A DNA stretch of 64,000 bases from Enterovibrio calviensis DSM 14347. Lineage in GTDB: Bacteria > Pseudomonadota > Gammaproteobacteria > Enterobacterales > Vibrionaceae. Below are positions 40,759-50,253 of this stretch, piece by piece. The stretch spans positions 62,001 to 126,000 of the forward strand of contig NZ_JHZA01000012.1 in NCBI RefSeq assembly GCF_000621165.1, written 5' to 3'. Made by a program: the position numbers and the translations under genes. The first letter of the stretch is position 1. Every line of letters begins with the position of its first letter. The notes under the pieces were generated by a model that searched no databases, was not told where the DNA came from, and worked only from the letters and a program-made list of their open reading frames with translations.

Positions 40759-42315
40759 TTAGAAACCCAATGGGATGTTGAAGGTGAAAAACATAATCAA
40801 CATGGCGCTCCATACCGTCAAGAAAGCTGCCGAGTATGGCACCATCATCGCAATCACATCACCAAATGTTAGCTCTGGCTTGTATTTACGCATGAAGGCC
40901 AAAATCACGCCCGCATAGGTCATCATCGGCGTAATAATGTTGGTGGACGAGTCAGCCACGCGGTATGCCGCTGACACCAAGTCAGGCGTCATGTTTGGGT
41001 TAACCTGGTACAACATAGGAATGAAGATAGGTCCCAATAGCATCCATTTCGACGTCAATCCTCCCACGAACAAGTTAATCAGTGCAGTGGTGATGATAAA
41101 GCCAATGATCAACAGAACTGGGAATTGCTCTAGCCCCATAGACATCAAACCCGTAGCACCAAGATAGGTGATGTAAACGCCTAGACCTGAGTAGCTTAAT
41201 ACGGCCAAGAAGTTGTGACTGAAGAACGTCAGCACTAACACATAACCGAAGGTATTCATCTGCTTAACCATGGCGTTAACCACGTCTTGCAACGATTTGA
41301 ATTTACCCGTGCTGTAACCAAAGCAAACACCCGTTACCGCAAAGACCATCGCAATCAACAAGATCACGTTGTTCATGTAAGGCGTAACGGTACGTCCAGC
41401 TTCGTTGGTGTAAGGTGCCAAAGGACCCATTGCCAACGCAACAATTGCCGCCAATGATGCAAGCAGACCAAGACCTGCCATGCGCAGACCTTTTTGCTCA
41501 ACTTCACTCACGCTAAAGTCACTCTGATCGAGGTCGTCAGGCAGCACATAGTCCATTTTTTCAAGGCGAGGTGCGACAAAGCGTTTTGTTACCCATGCAC
41601 CAAGAAAAGCCAGCATGAAGGTAGATGCGAAGATGAAGAAATAGTGCATGGTGGCAGGGTTTAGTGCTTCACCTGCAGCCGTTTCAAACGGGACGTTTTG
41701 AGACTCTGCGAAAACACGCGCATTCAAACCAATGATGACATCGACTGGCGTTGCAGGGATCAAGTTCGCACTAAAGCCAGCAGAAACACCGGCAAACGCG
41801 GCTGCCATACCAATTAGTGGGTTTTTCCCTACGCCGGCGTAAAGCATACCTGCCAATGGGATCAGTACCAGATAGCCTGCATCGGTCGCGATAGAACTCA
41901 TAATACCGAGGAAAACTAGCAGCATTGGCAGCCATTTTTCATTCAACTTCAAGCCAATACGTTTGATCAGCGCGCTCAATAGGCCTGAGTTCTCGGCAAT
42001 TCCGACACCCAGCATCACCACCAGAATGACGCCTAGTACGCCATGGCCGAATGAAAGCCAGTTTTCTAATATCGCGTTATCAAACATCCAGCGTACATTT
42101 TCGGCCGCCAGCATGCTTTTTACTGTGTGCTCAACCGGAGAACCATCTGCTCCCGTTGTTTGAAATTCCATTCCACCGATAACACCCGTAATGGCCAATG
42201 CAGCCACAAGAAGGAACATAAAAATGATGACGGGATCGGGGATTTTCTTACCAATGCGTTCAATAAACGCAATTGCACCGTTAGCTTGCGGTGCTGCTTT
42301 TGAAGCGTGACTCAT
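40759..42315 (-). CDS. AbgT-family transporter, copy 1
   Basis: Inner membrane protein of the AbgT family, about 12 hydrophobic segments in 518 residues. The family signature KIPDPVIIFMFLL near residue 22, GVGIAENSGLLSALIKR, and GIMSSIATDAGYLVLIPLAG are present. Members in other bacteria take up p-aminobenzoyl-glutamate (AbgT) or export sulfonamide-like folate analogues (MtrF/YdaH); this sequence alone does not decide. The abgA/abgB hydrolase genes that accompany E. coli abgT are absent. The paralogue at 42724 is the upstream neighbour, separated by a strong terminator. Confidence 0.88.
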   Translation of the reverse strand: MSHASKAAPQANGAIAFIERIGKKIPDPVIIFMFLLVAALAITGVIGGMEFQTTGADGSPVEHTVKSMLAAENVRWMFDNAILENWLSFGHGVLGVILVVMLGVGIAENSGLLSALIKRIGLKLNEKWLPMLLVFLGIMSSIATDAGYLVLIPLAGMLYAGVGKNPLIGMAAAFAGVSAGFSANLIPATPVDVIIGLNARVFAESQNVPFETAAGEALNPATMHYFFIFASTFMLAFLGAWVTKRFVAPRLEKMDYVLPDDLDQSDFSVSEVEQKGLRMAGLGLLASLAAIVALAMGPLAPYTNEAGRTVTPYMNNVILLIAMVFAVTGVCFGYSTGKFKSLQDVVNAMVKQMNTFGYVLVLTFFSHNFLAVLSYSGLGVYITYLGATGLMSMGLEQFPVLLIIGFIITTALINLFVGGLTSKWMLLGPIFIPMLYQVNPNMTPDLVSAAYRVADSSTNIITPMMTYAGVILAFMRKYKPELTFGDVIAMMVPYSAAFLTVWSAMLIMFFTFNIPLGF

Positions 42316-42650
42316 GTCGTACCACCTTATCGCTGAGCTTATACTTAATTTTCGCCTCGAACTTAGCAGATGACTCTTTTAGAGTAAAACTCCAACCAGC
42401 GACATTAATTAGCATTTAATGCCAATTATTGAATGTTTGTAGATATCAAAAAACACCCAAATCCAATGCTGCAGATTATCGTGTGATCATTTAACACCCA
42501 CGCAGAACATACATCTTTTATACAAAAAACCACAAAATTATTAATGTATAGGTTTATGTTTTGCATTTGTTGTAAACATGTAGCACACAAGGTGGGTAAT
42601 ACAGACTCTGACTGGCATAAAGCGTAGAGATGGGGAAAAGAATTAAAAAA

Positions 42651-42674
42651 AAGCCCCGCTCAATGGCGGGGCTT
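42651..42674 (-). terminator. Rho-independent terminator of abgT-like gene 2
   Basis: AAGCCCCGC (42651-42659), loop TCAATG, GCGGGGCTT (42666-42674); on the minus strand it is followed by a run of T. The 42316-42650 gap before it is AT-rich, must contain the promoter of copy 1, and shows nothing else I can support. Confidence 0.92.
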
Positions 42675-42723
42675 TCGATTCCATGAAGCGCGCCTCGTAA
42701 AGACGCGTTCATACGAATAGTGC

Positions 42724-44283
42724 TTACATCGTGTAAGTGTATGGTGCTTGGATACCTAGTGGAATACCCAGTGCCCAGTAAGCCAGTAGGAATAAGCTCC
42801 AACCCACTAGCATAGCGATTGAGTAAGGCATCATCATCGATGCCAAGGTACCAATACCCGTGGTCTTCACGTAACGCTGACAGTAAACGACAACCAATGG
42901 GAAGAACACCATCAACGGAGAAATGATGTTAGAAACAGAGTCACCAACACGATAGCCCGCTTGAGACAGCTCAGGAGAAATACCCAACGCCATCAGCATA
43001 GGAACAAGAATTGGACCAATCAATGCCCACTTCGCTGAAGCCGAACCAATCAATAGGTTCACACACGCCGTCAGCAAAATCATACCCACGATGGTCAACT
43101 GACCTGGCATGTTCAAGGCTTTAAGAAGTTCAGCGCCTTCCAATGCCAGCAATGTACCGATGTTTGATAGGCTAAATGCCGCAAGGAACTGAGCACAGAA
43201 GAACGACATGACCAAGTAGCTACCCATGGTAGACATGGTCTGGCTCATTGCCACAATGATGTCACCCTGCTTCTTGAAGGTTCCCGCAACGCGACCATAT
43301 ACCACGCCCGGAATCACGAACAGGATAAAGATCAGCGGCACGATAGATTTCATCAACGGTGCAGAGAACGCGGTCAATTCACCTTCAGGCGAACGCAGAG
43401 CAGACGTTTCAGGAATCAACGCAAAGATAAGCAACGCGATACCAGCAAGCATTGAAAGGCTTGCACGGTTAAACGCCTTACTCTCAATTGCAGAGAAACT
43501 ACCAAGATCTGGTGCTTTTTCTGCATCTTCGTCGATAGGCAATTTACTTAGGCGTGGCTCAATGATTTTTTCAGTCACATACCAACCAATTGCCACGATC
43601 AGAATCGAAGACAAACCGGTGAAGTAGATGTTCGCTAGCGGGTTAACCACATAGTCTTTGTCTAGCACTTGTGCTGCAGACTGTGTGAAACCAGCAAGCA
43701 ATGGGTCGATACCCGCAGGCACGAAGTTAGCCGAGAAACCGCCAGATACGCCAGCAAACGCTGCCGCAATACCCACCAATGGGTGACGACCCGCAGCGTG
43801 GAAGATAATACCACCCAACGGAATAACCAGAACATAGCCTGCATCAGCTGCAGTATGCGACACGATAGCCACTAAGATAAGTGCTGGCGTCAGCAATTTC
43901 TTAGGCGTTACGTTGAGCATTTTCTTCAGGCCAGTGGTGATAAACCCTGACGCGTCTGCCACGCCCACACCTAGCATCGCAACAAGCACGATACCCATAG
44001 GGGCAAAGCTAGTGAATGTGGTAACCATATTGGCAAGGAAGTTTGCCAATGCAGTGCCCGTTAGAAGGTTGTTAATTTCGACGGCCTGGCCAGAGATTGG
44101 GTGTATCAGGCCAAAATCAACCTGAGAAAGAACGGCAGACAGACCCCATACGATTAACAATCCGTAGAAGAACAGTAATGCTGGATCAGGGATTTTGTTC
44201 CCTGCTTTCTCAATCCCGTTGAGAAACTTGTCCATTGCGCTCTTTGGCGCGTCTGGAATGTTGTCCATAGCATGGTTACTCAT
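42724..44283 (-). CDS. AbgT-family transporter, copy 2
   Basis: Second AbgT-family membrane transporter, 519 residues from the ATG at 44283 (GGAG six bases upstream; the open frame runs to 44355). It aligns along its length with copy 1: NKIPDPALLFFYGLL, VGVADASGFITTGLKK, and SHTAADAGYVLVIPLGG match the first copy. The two have diverged clearly, so the duplication is old or the genes were acquired separately. Transcribed toward copy 1 but with its own terminator, so probably separate mRNAs. The 44284-44621 gap upstream is AT-rich and contains its promoter. Confidence 0.88.
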   Translation of the reverse strand: MSNHAMDNIPDAPKSAMDKFLNGIEKAGNKIPDPALLFFYGLLIVWGLSAVLSQVDFGLIHPISGQAVEINNLLTGTALANFLANMVTTFTSFAPMGIVLVAMLGVGVADASGFITTGLKKMLNVTPKKLLTPALILVAIVSHTAADAGYVLVIPLGGIIFHAAGRHPLVGIAAAFAGVSGGFSANFVPAGIDPLLAGFTQSAAQVLDKDYVVNPLANIYFTGLSSILIVAIGWYVTEKIIEPRLSKLPIDEDAEKAPDLGSFSAIESKAFNRASLSMLAGIALLIFALIPETSALRSPEGELTAFSAPLMKSIVPLIFILFVIPGVVYGRVAGTFKKQGDIIVAMSQTMSTMGSYLVMSFFCAQFLAAFSLSNIGTLLALEGAELLKALNMPGQLTIVGMILLTACVNLLIGSASAKWALIGPILVPMLMALGISPELSQAGYRVGDSVSNIISPLMVFFPLVVVYCQRYVKTTGIGTLASMMMPYSIAMLVGWSLFLLAYWALGIPLGIQAPYTYTM

Positions 44284-44621
44284 GTAAAGCTCCATGGTTA
44301 ATTGTGTGTGTGTTTGCTTCGCCTTTTCTGAATCCTTAGATCCGAAAGACGTCATAATTATTCAACAGCATAAAATACATACTTATTTCTTATTTGGTAG
44401 CCACAAATATCAATTAAACTCACAAAAAAAGAATATTGATTCAATATGCACACAACAAATAAACACATTGGAAACAGTGTTAATCCCGTGCCGCAACAAT
44501 TCCAAAGAAAACGTTACGTCGAGAAGAAAGCATGAGTATTGGGCAAGTAAACAGAAGTAAGCGTCACGGTATTGAGAGGGAGTAGAAACTAAAACGGAGT
44601 TGCATAGTGAAAAACAAAAAA

Positions 44622-44640
44622 AGGCACGCTATGCGTGCCT
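44622..44640 (-). terminator. Rho-independent terminator of guaA
   Basis: AGGCACGC (44622-44629), loop TAT, GCGTGCCT (44633-44640); on the minus strand it is followed by TTTTTTTG. It ends the guaA transcript. Confidence 0.92.
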
Positions 44641-44662
44641 AATCTTGATTCGATCTAAGGGA

Positions 44663-46240
44663 TTATTCCCACTCAATCGTCGCAGGTGGTTTGCCTGAAA
44701 TATCGTAAACCACGCGGCTGATGCCATCGACTTCGTTGATGATGCGGTTAGACACCTTACCCAAGAAATCATATGGCAGGTGTGCCCAATGTGCGGTCAT
44801 GAAATCGATCGTTTCAACAGCACGTAGTGACACAACCCAATCGTATTTACGACCATCGCCCATAACGCCTACAGAGCGCACAGGAAGGAATACGGTGAAG
44901 GCTTGAGATACTTTGTTGTATAGATCCGCTTTGTGCAGCTCTTCAATGAAGATTGCGTCAGCACGACGCAGCAAATCACAGTATTCTTTCTTCACTTCGC
45001 CAAGTACTCGAACACCTAGGCCAGGGCCTGGGAACGGGTGACGGTAAAGCATGTTGTAAGGCAGACCCAATTCTAGACCAATCTTACGCACTTCATCTTT
45101 GAACAGCTCTTTCAGCGGCTCAACCAATCCCATTTCCATATCGTCTGGCAAGCCGCCAACGTTGTGGTGAGATTTGATAACGTGCGCTTTACCCGTTTTA
45201 GATGCAGCAGATTCAATCACGTCTGGGTAGATTGTGCCTTGTGCCAGCCATTTCGCATTTTTCAATTTCTTCGATTCTTCATCGAAGACATCAACAAACA
45301 CGTGACCAATTTTCTTACGTTTCGCTTCTGGGTCAGCAATGCCTTCCAGTGCAGATAGGAAACGGTCTTCCGCTTTTACGTGAACAATGTTCAGGCCGAA
45401 GTGATCACCAAACATGTCCATCACTTGCTCGCCTTCGTTCAAACGAAGCAGGCCGTTATCAACAAACACACAAGTCAGCTTGTCACCGATTGCACGGTGA
45501 ATCAGCATGGCAACCACAGATGAATCTACGCCACCAGATAAGCCAAGGATAACTTCGTCGTCACCCACTTGCTCCTTGATTGTCTCAATCGCATTTTCGA
45601 TGATCGACGCTGATGTCCACAGCTTCTCACAGCCACAGATGTCCATCACAAAACGCTCAAGCATGCGGTGACCTTGGCGAGTGTGCGTCACTTCTGGGTG
45701 GAATTGAACGCCGTAGAAACGTTTTTCTTCGTTAGCCATTGCCGCATATGGACAAGTGTCAGTTGAAGCGACTTTGACGAAGTCAGATGGGATTTCGACT
45801 ACTTTGTCACCGTGGCTCATCCACACATCCAGCATACCTAAGCCCTCTTCATTTAGAGAGTCTTCTATGCCTTTGAATAGGCTGCCAGGTTGGTCAATGG
45901 TTACTTTCGCATAACCAAACTCACGCTCAGTTGAACCCGAAACTTTACCACCAAGCTGCTCTGACATGGTTTGCATGCCATAGCACACACCAAGTACAGG
46001 TACGCCCGCGTTGAATACATACTCAGGTGCGCGTGGAGAACCCGCTTCCGTCACGCTTTCTGGACCGCCAGAAAGAATGATGCCGTTCGGGTTAAAGTCA
46101 CGGATATCCTGCTCATCAACATCCCAGCCCCATAGTTCACAGTAAACTCCGATTTCACGGATACGGCGAGCGATAAGCTGAGTGTACTGAGAGCCAAAGT
46201 CGAGGATCAGAATACGTTGGTCATGGATGTCTTTAGTCAT
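44663..46240 (-). CDS. guaA: GMP synthase (glutamine-hydrolysing)
   Basis: Converts XMP to GMP with glutamine ammonia. The class I glutaminase domain (about 1-200) has the nucleophile Cys86 in GVCYGMQ; the ATP-pyrophosphatase domain follows with [12 protein letters not shown] (about 231), and the C-terminal dimer domain ends [21 protein letters not shown] chose the ATG at 46240 (525 residues, as E. coli); an ATG-like frame reaches 46264 but adds eight residues without homology. guaB lies 180 bp upstream, further than usual. Confidence 0.98.
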   Translation of the reverse strand: MTKDIHDQRILILDFGSQYTQLIARRIREIGVYCELWGWDVDEQDIRDFNPNGIILSGGPESVTEAGSPRAPEYVFNAGVPVLGVCYGMQTMSEQLGGKVSGSTEREFGYAKVTIDQPGSLFKGIEDSLNEEGLGMLDVWMSHGDKVVEIPSDFVKVASTDTCPYAAMANEEKRFYGVQFHPEVTHTRQGHRMLERFVMDICGCEKLWTSASIIENAIETIKEQVGDDEVILGLSGGVDSSVVAMLIHRAIGDKLTCVFVDNGLLRLNEGEQVMDMFGDHFGLNIVHVKAEDRFLSALEGIADPEAKRKKIGHVFVDVFDEESKKLKNAKWLAQGTIYPDVIESAASKTGKAHVIKSHHNVGGLPDDMEMGLVEPLKELFKDEVRKIGLELGLPYNMLYRHPFPGPGLGVRVLGEVKKEYCDLLRRADAIFIEELHKADLYNKVSQAFTVFLPVRSVGVMGDGRKYDWVVSLRAVETIDFMTAHWAHLPYDFLGKVSNRIINEVDGISRVVYDISGKPPATIEWE

Positions 46241-46342
46241 TTTGTGCAGTCTTATCGTTACCACCAGCTAAGCTCTATCGCTTGGGAAGCCCCATACCAT
46301 ATGGGTTCTCTTTCCTACGCTGTGGTTGTGGGTTATGAAAAC

Positions 46343-46362
46343 GAGGCGAGTTTACTCGCCTC
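46343..46362 (-). terminator. Terminator-like hairpin between guaB and guaA
   Basis: GAGGCGAG (46343-46350), loop TTTA, CTCGCCTC (46355-46362). On the minus strand it is followed by GTTTTCAT. It would reduce guaA expression from the guaB promoter. A second small hairpin, CCCATA/TATGGG, lies at 46291-46305. Confidence 0.65.
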
Positions 46363-46382
46363 TTATCAGTGCTTCAAGAAAA

Positions 46383-46398
46383 AAAGCAAACGTTTACG
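46383..46398 (-). promoter_or_regulatory. PurR operator-like site between guaB and guaA
   Basis: AAGCAAACGTTTACGT keeps the central CAAACGTTT of the PurR consensus and differs at two positions. It is 22-37 bp past the guaB stop and upstream of the hairpin. Confidence 0.5.
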
Positions 46399-46419
46399 TC
46401 AGGGTTTCTTTGTGAAAAT

Positions 46420-47883
46420 TTAGCCGCGACGGTAGTTTGGTGCTTCTTTGGTGATCTGTACGTCATGCACATGAGATTCCGCCATGCCCGCGCCAGAAAT
46501 AACAACAAATTCAGCCTTGGTACGCATTGCTTCGATCGACGCAGAACCAGTCAGACCCATGCTTGAACGCAGACCACCCATTTGCTGGTGAACAATCTCT
46601 TTCAAGTGACCTTTGTATGCAATACGACCTTCAATACCTTCAGGAACAAGCTTGTCTGCCGCATTGTCCGATTGGAAGTAGCGATCTGAAGAACCTTGGG
46701 ACATTGCGCCCAGTGAGCCCATGCCACGGTAAGATTTGTATGAACGTCCGTTATATAGGATCACTTCACCCGGCGCTTCTTCTGTACCCGCGAACATTGA
46801 GCCCACCATGACACATGATGCGCCCGCTGCGATGGCTTTACAGATATCACCAGAGAAGCGGATACCGCCATCAGCAATAACAGGAATGCCGTATTGATTT
46901 GCCACTTCAACTGCGTCAGCAATGGCTGTAATTTGAGGAACACCCACACCCGTAACAATACGTGTTGTACAGATAGAGCCTGGGCCAATACCCACTTTAA
47001 CTGCACTCACACCCGCTTCAATCAGTGCTTTCGCACCCGCACCCGTTGCGACGTTGCCACCGATGATATCGAGGTCAGGGTATGCTTCGCGTGTTTCGCG
47101 AATACGGTTTAATACACCTTCAGAATGACCGTGTGAAGAGTCAATAAGTAGAACGTCCACGCCAGCTTCAACCAGTGCTTTTACGCGCTCTTCATTACCT
47201 GCGCCAGCACCTACTGCCGCACCTACGCGAAGACGGCCTTGCTCGTCTTTACACGCGTTTGGTTTGGTTTCTGCTTTGTGGAAGTCTTTTGCAGTGATCA
47301 TCCCAGTCAGTTGAAAATCATCATTCACAACCAGAACTTTCTCAACGCGCGCTTGGTGCATTTTTTCTTGCACTTCTTCGCGACATGCGCCTTCTTTGAC
47401 ACAAGCCAGACGATCTTTAGGCGTCATAACAGCAGAGACTTTCTTGGATAGGTCAATGACAAAACGAACATCACGACCAGTAATGATACCAACAAGCTCG
47501 TTACTCTCGGTAACGACAGGGAAACCTGCAAAACCATGCTTTTTGGTGAGTTCAACAACATCTGCGATTGTCGCATCTGGATGAACAGTGACAGGGTGGG
47601 AGACAACGCCAGCTTCAAAGATCTTCACTTGGTGAACCATCTCTGCTTGCTGTTCAATTGACATATTTTTATGGATGAAGCCAATGCCGCCTTCCTGAGC
47701 TAGGGCGATAGCCAAACGCGCTTCAGTCACTGTGTCCATAGACGCAGATATCATTGGGATGTTCAACGAAATAGTTTTCGTCAGTTGAGTGCGTAAGTCG
47801 GCAGTGTTTGGAAGAACTGTGGAATGTGCTGGAACCAGCAATACATCATCGAAAGTTAGGGCTTCTTTAGCTATTCGTAACAT
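46420..47883 (-). CDS. guaB: IMP dehydrogenase
   Basis: First committed step of GMP synthesis, IMP to XMP with NAD+. The 487 residues have the TIM barrel interrupted by two CBS domains (about 93-205: [34 protein letters not shown]). The catalytic Cys305 lies in [12 protein letters not shown], the flap has [11 protein letters not shown], and the C-terminal part is complete. A promoter with a TATAAT -10 and two PurR-like sites lies immediately upstream. Divergent from xseA. Confidence 0.98.
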   Translation of the reverse strand: MLRIAKEALTFDDVLLVPAHSTVLPNTADLRTQLTKTISLNIPMISASMDTVTEARLAIALAQEGGIGFIHKNMSIEQQAEMVHQVKIFEAGVVSHPVTVHPDATIADVVELTKKHGFAGFPVVTESNELVGIITGRDVRFVIDLSKKVSAVMTPKDRLACVKEGACREEVQEKMHQARVEKVLVVNDDFQLTGMITAKDFHKAETKPNACKDEQGRLRVGAAVGAGAGNEERVKALVEAGVDVLLIDSSHGHSEGVLNRIRETREAYPDLDIIGGNVATGAGAKALIEAGVSAVKVGIGPGSICTTRIVTGVGVPQITAIADAVEVANQYGIPVIADGGIRFSGDICKAIAAGASCVMVGSMFAGTEEAPGEVILYNGRSYKSYRGMGSLGAMSQGSSDRYFQSDNAADKLVPEGIEGRIAYKGHLKEIVHQQMGGLRSSMGLTGSASIEAMRTKAEFVVISGAGMAESHVHDVQITKEAPNYRRG

Positions 47884-47935
47884 TGCAATATCTCACGCCA
47901 AAATTAAATACGGGGGGACTAAATATTGCCGCCGC

Positions 47936-47989
47936 ATTATACTGATGACGCAAACGTTTGGCTATAGATTTTCACGAAAACGTTTGGCT
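47936..47989 (-). promoter_or_regulatory. guaB promoter with two PurR operator-like sites
   Basis: Minus-strand TATAAT at 47941-47936. Two direct copies of a PurR-like site, ACGCAAACGTTTGGCT (47948-47963) and ACGAAAACGTTTGGCT (47974-47989), are centred 26 bp apart; the first covers the spacer and -35 position, so binding would block RNA polymerase. The divergent xseA start is 50 bp beyond and could be affected too. Confidence 0.8.
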
Positions 47990-48047
47990 TTCATTTTTTG
48001 GCTCAGTACCATGACGCAATCCCTCTGATATTTAAGGTCAATTGGCG

Positions 48048-49376
48048 ATGACAAGCCCGAATCAAAACATATATACCGTTTCTCGTTTGAATGCCGAAGT
48101 GCGTCTTCTGCTTGAGAACGAAATGGGCATCGTCTGGCTGGTTGGCGAAATATCAAATTTGACGGTGCCCGTCTCCGGCCACTGGTATTTCACGCTTAAA
48201 GACAGCCGCGCGCAGGTTAAGTGCGCGATGTTTAAAGGGAATAATCGTCGCGTCACCTTTAAGCCAGCCAACGGCAATCAAGTGCTGGTGCGTGCACGTT
48301 TATCCCTTTACGAACCGCGCGGTGATTACCAGATCATCGTTGAAAGCATGCAACCAGAAGGTGATGGCATGCTTCAACAGCAGTTTGATCAACTGAAAAT
48401 GAATCTCGCGGCGGAAGGTTTATTCGCCGCAAGTAATAAACAGCCCCTTCCTGAGCAACCCAAGCGTGTGGGCATTATTACCTCCAAAACTGGCGCTGCG
48501 CTTCACGACATCCTGCATGTTTTAAAACGTCGTGACCCAAGCCTGCCTGTCGTGATTTACCCAACGCAGGTACAAGGAAAGGATGCGGCGATTCAGATTG
48601 CGCAGGCTATAGGGAGAGCAAACAGCCGAGACGAATGTGATGTTCTAATTGTGGGCCGTGGCGGCGGTTCTTTAGAAGATTTGTGGTGCTTTAACGAAGA
48701 AATTGTCGCGAGAACCATTGCAGCCAGTTCGATTCCTATCGTCAGTGCCGTTGGCCATGAAGTGGACGTGACCATCGCCGATTTTGTGGCGGATGTGCGT
48801 GCCCCTACCCCTTCGGCGGCAGCCGAACTCGTCAGCCGAGATACCTCTGTACGGGCTCAACAGTATTCACAACGTGCCGATAGGCTGAAACATGTATTGA
48901 GTCGTCACCTATCTCGCAGTCAGGAGCGCCTCACGCGCTTACAACACCGTTTGGCTATGCATCACCCTCAAGCAAGGCTTCAACAGCAAGCACAGCAGTT
49001 TGACGAGCTTGAGCGACGTCTTTATCAATCGATGCGCACCCAACTCCAGACACAAGCCCAACGATTGGACAGAGCAAGCCAGCGTTTGGATCGTTTTTCC
49101 CCGGCGAACCAATTACCCGGACTGAATGCGCAACTCGGCTATACCGAGCAACGTTTGATTGAATCAATGCGTCAGCAATTGCGCCAGCAGCAGCATAAGT
49201 TGGCGCTGCAAATGGAAACCTTAGACGCCGTTAGCCCTCTGGCAACGTTGGCTCGCGGCTATTCGATCACGCGGGGAAGCAACAACGAGGTAATTCGCAC
49301 TCAGGACGATGTAAAGTCGGGCGATCGGATCACCACGGTATTATCGAGCGGCGAGATCCAATCCACCGTGATCTAA
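48048..49376 (+). CDS. xseA: Exodeoxyribonuclease VII large subunit
   Basis: Catalytic subunit of exonuclease VII, partner of xseB at 14873. From the ATG at 48048 it is 442 residues. It has an N-terminal OB fold ([39 protein letters not shown]), the catalytic region with [37 protein letters not shown] and [17 protein letters not shown], then a Gln-rich coiled coil (about 275-385), and a short C-terminal beta tail. A TTG six bases upstream (48042) is a possible alternative start with AAGG before it. Confidence 0.95.
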   Translation: MTSPNQNIYTVSRLNAEVRLLLENEMGIVWLVGEISNLTVPVSGHWYFTLKDSRAQVKCAMFKGNNRRVTFKPANGNQVLVRARLSLYEPRGDYQIIVESMQPEGDGMLQQQFDQLKMNLAAEGLFAASNKQPLPEQPKRVGIITSKTGAALHDILHVLKRRDPSLPVVIYPTQVQGKDAAIQIAQAIGRANSRDECDVLIVGRGGGSLEDLWCFNEEIVARTIAASSIPIVSAVGHEVDVTIADFVADVRAPTPSAAAELVSRDTSVRAQQYSQRADRLKHVLSRHLSRSQERLTRLQHRLAMHHPQARLQQQAQQFDELERRLYQSMRTQLQTQAQRLDRASQRLDRFSPANQLPGLNAQLGYTEQRLIESMRQQLRQQQHKLALQMETLDAVSPLATLARGYSITRGSNNEVIRTQDDVKSGDRITTVLSSGEIQSTVI

Positions 49377-49398
49377 GATCACGCAAACGCTTTATGAA

Positions 49399-49427
49399 AC
49401 GGTGTCATTGCGACACCGTTTTTTTTG
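49399..49427 (+). terminator. Terminator of xseA, overlapping the end of yfgJ
   Basis: ACGGTGTC (49399-49406), loop ATTGC, GACACCGT (49412-49419), then T run. Its 3' arm and loop are inside the last codons of the convergent yfgJ gene, whose stop is at 49405-49407. Confidence 0.88.
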
Positions 49428-49641
49428 CCTCAAATACAATGGTCGCACTTGAGCGCGACTTTAACTCATTACACTGATTACAAAAATAATTGGTGGCACC
49501 ACATGCTTGAAGCTTTTCTAGCTGCGCATCGCAAGTTTGACAATACCCCTGTTTTATAAAGACTTTATCGCAAGGATCACAGTGATAACTCCCCTGTTCC
49601 CACCTCATTGATTCATTACAATCAGGGCAGTTGTTTTCCAT
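49405..49641 (-). CDS. yfgJ: YfgJ-type zinc-ribbon protein
   Basis: Small protein of 78 residues with eight or more paired cysteines in rubredoxin/zinc-ribbon knuckles: CPDC, CDPC, CQTC and CNQC, and ACGATNYFC like E. coli YfgJ (ACGAVDYFC). Function unknown; metal binding is very likely. I chose the ATG at 49641 because GGGAGG stands eight bases upstream; an ATG at 49665 is in frame but lacks a site. It lies between xseA (convergent) and der, as in E. coli. Confidence 0.88.
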   Translation of the reverse strand: MENNCPDCNESMRWEQGSYHCDPCDKVFIKQGYCQTCDAQLEKLQACGATNYFCNQCNELKSRSSATIVFEAKKTVSQ

Positions 49642-50202
49642 ATCTATTTCCTCCCAATGGTTCATGTCGCACTTTAACTGTCCAACATTTTGTCTCTCAT
49701 CAATAAGCGCTATTCTAACTAAAATCGAAGATCAAACAGAACAGCCTCACGCTGGATCCTATCAAGATCGTCAGATCTCAGCGTTTATGGGATCCGATCA
49801 GCGATCTACCCTCAAAAGAATATTTATCAATACAACTCCCGAAAGCATAAGTTACATGTTCTGCATTTGGATTTTAAGCGGAATAAAATTCTTATGTTTG
49901 GTTATTTTTCGTCAATTAACAACATTTAGTAAAAGCAAGGTGGTTTAGTGACCGAGCAAAAATACACCGAATGCTCCTAGAACGATATTTCCCGCTTACA
50001 ACCAAACAGTTATGTGACGAAGATCTATTTTTTAGTGAAATTCTCGCAACAGATCTGTCACGAATACCTTTCAATGGTCACTAATTTACGCGTTTACACC
50101 CAATGAGTTCTGTCATATTAGGGGTTTAGCGACCGAAGAATGCAAAACATGTATAAATTACATAAGTTGTCATTCAATCTTCATCTTTCCGGCTAGATTA
50201 CG
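49642..50202. other. Gene-free region with GATC cluster and nested inverted repeats
   Basis: No supported gene lies in these 560 bp. Seven GATC sites fall within 49730-49806, including an imperfect inverted repeat ACGCTGGATC (49749-49758)/GATCTCAGCGT (49774-49784). Further on, GGTTTAGTGACCGA (49942-49955) recurs as GGTTTAGCGACCGA (50123-50136), with an inverted GGTCACTAA at 50076-50084. Inside is GTGAC-GA-AGATCT (50014-50026)/AGATCTGTCAC (50051-50061). A plus-strand open frame of 105 codons (49631-49948) has no ribosome site or recognisable content. Its role is not known. Confidence 0.6.
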
Positions 50203-50214
50203 GACATAAAAAAA

Positions 50215-50231
50215 CCGACCACTAGGGTCGG
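50215..50231 (-). terminator. Rho-independent terminator of der
   Basis: CCGACC (50215-50220), loop ACTAG, GGTCGG (50226-50231); a T run follows on the minus strand. Confidence 0.88.
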
Positions 50232-50253
50232 CTCTTTGCTTCTCACAGTATGA

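Noticed and set aside
42470-42505. CRP-like site TGTGATCATTTAACAC before abgT-like gene 1
   Set aside because: Only one half-site is good and the match is of the order expected by chance in AT-rich DNA.
49380-49395. CACGCAAACGCTTTAT after the xseA stop, PurR-like
   Set aside because: Only the left half fits the consensus and the location is the 3' end of a gene.
49631-49948. 105-codon open frame on the plus strand in the gene-free gap
   Set aside because: It starts inside the antisense of yfgJ, has no ribosome site, has an unlikely composition, and runs over the repeats; no recognisable protein.
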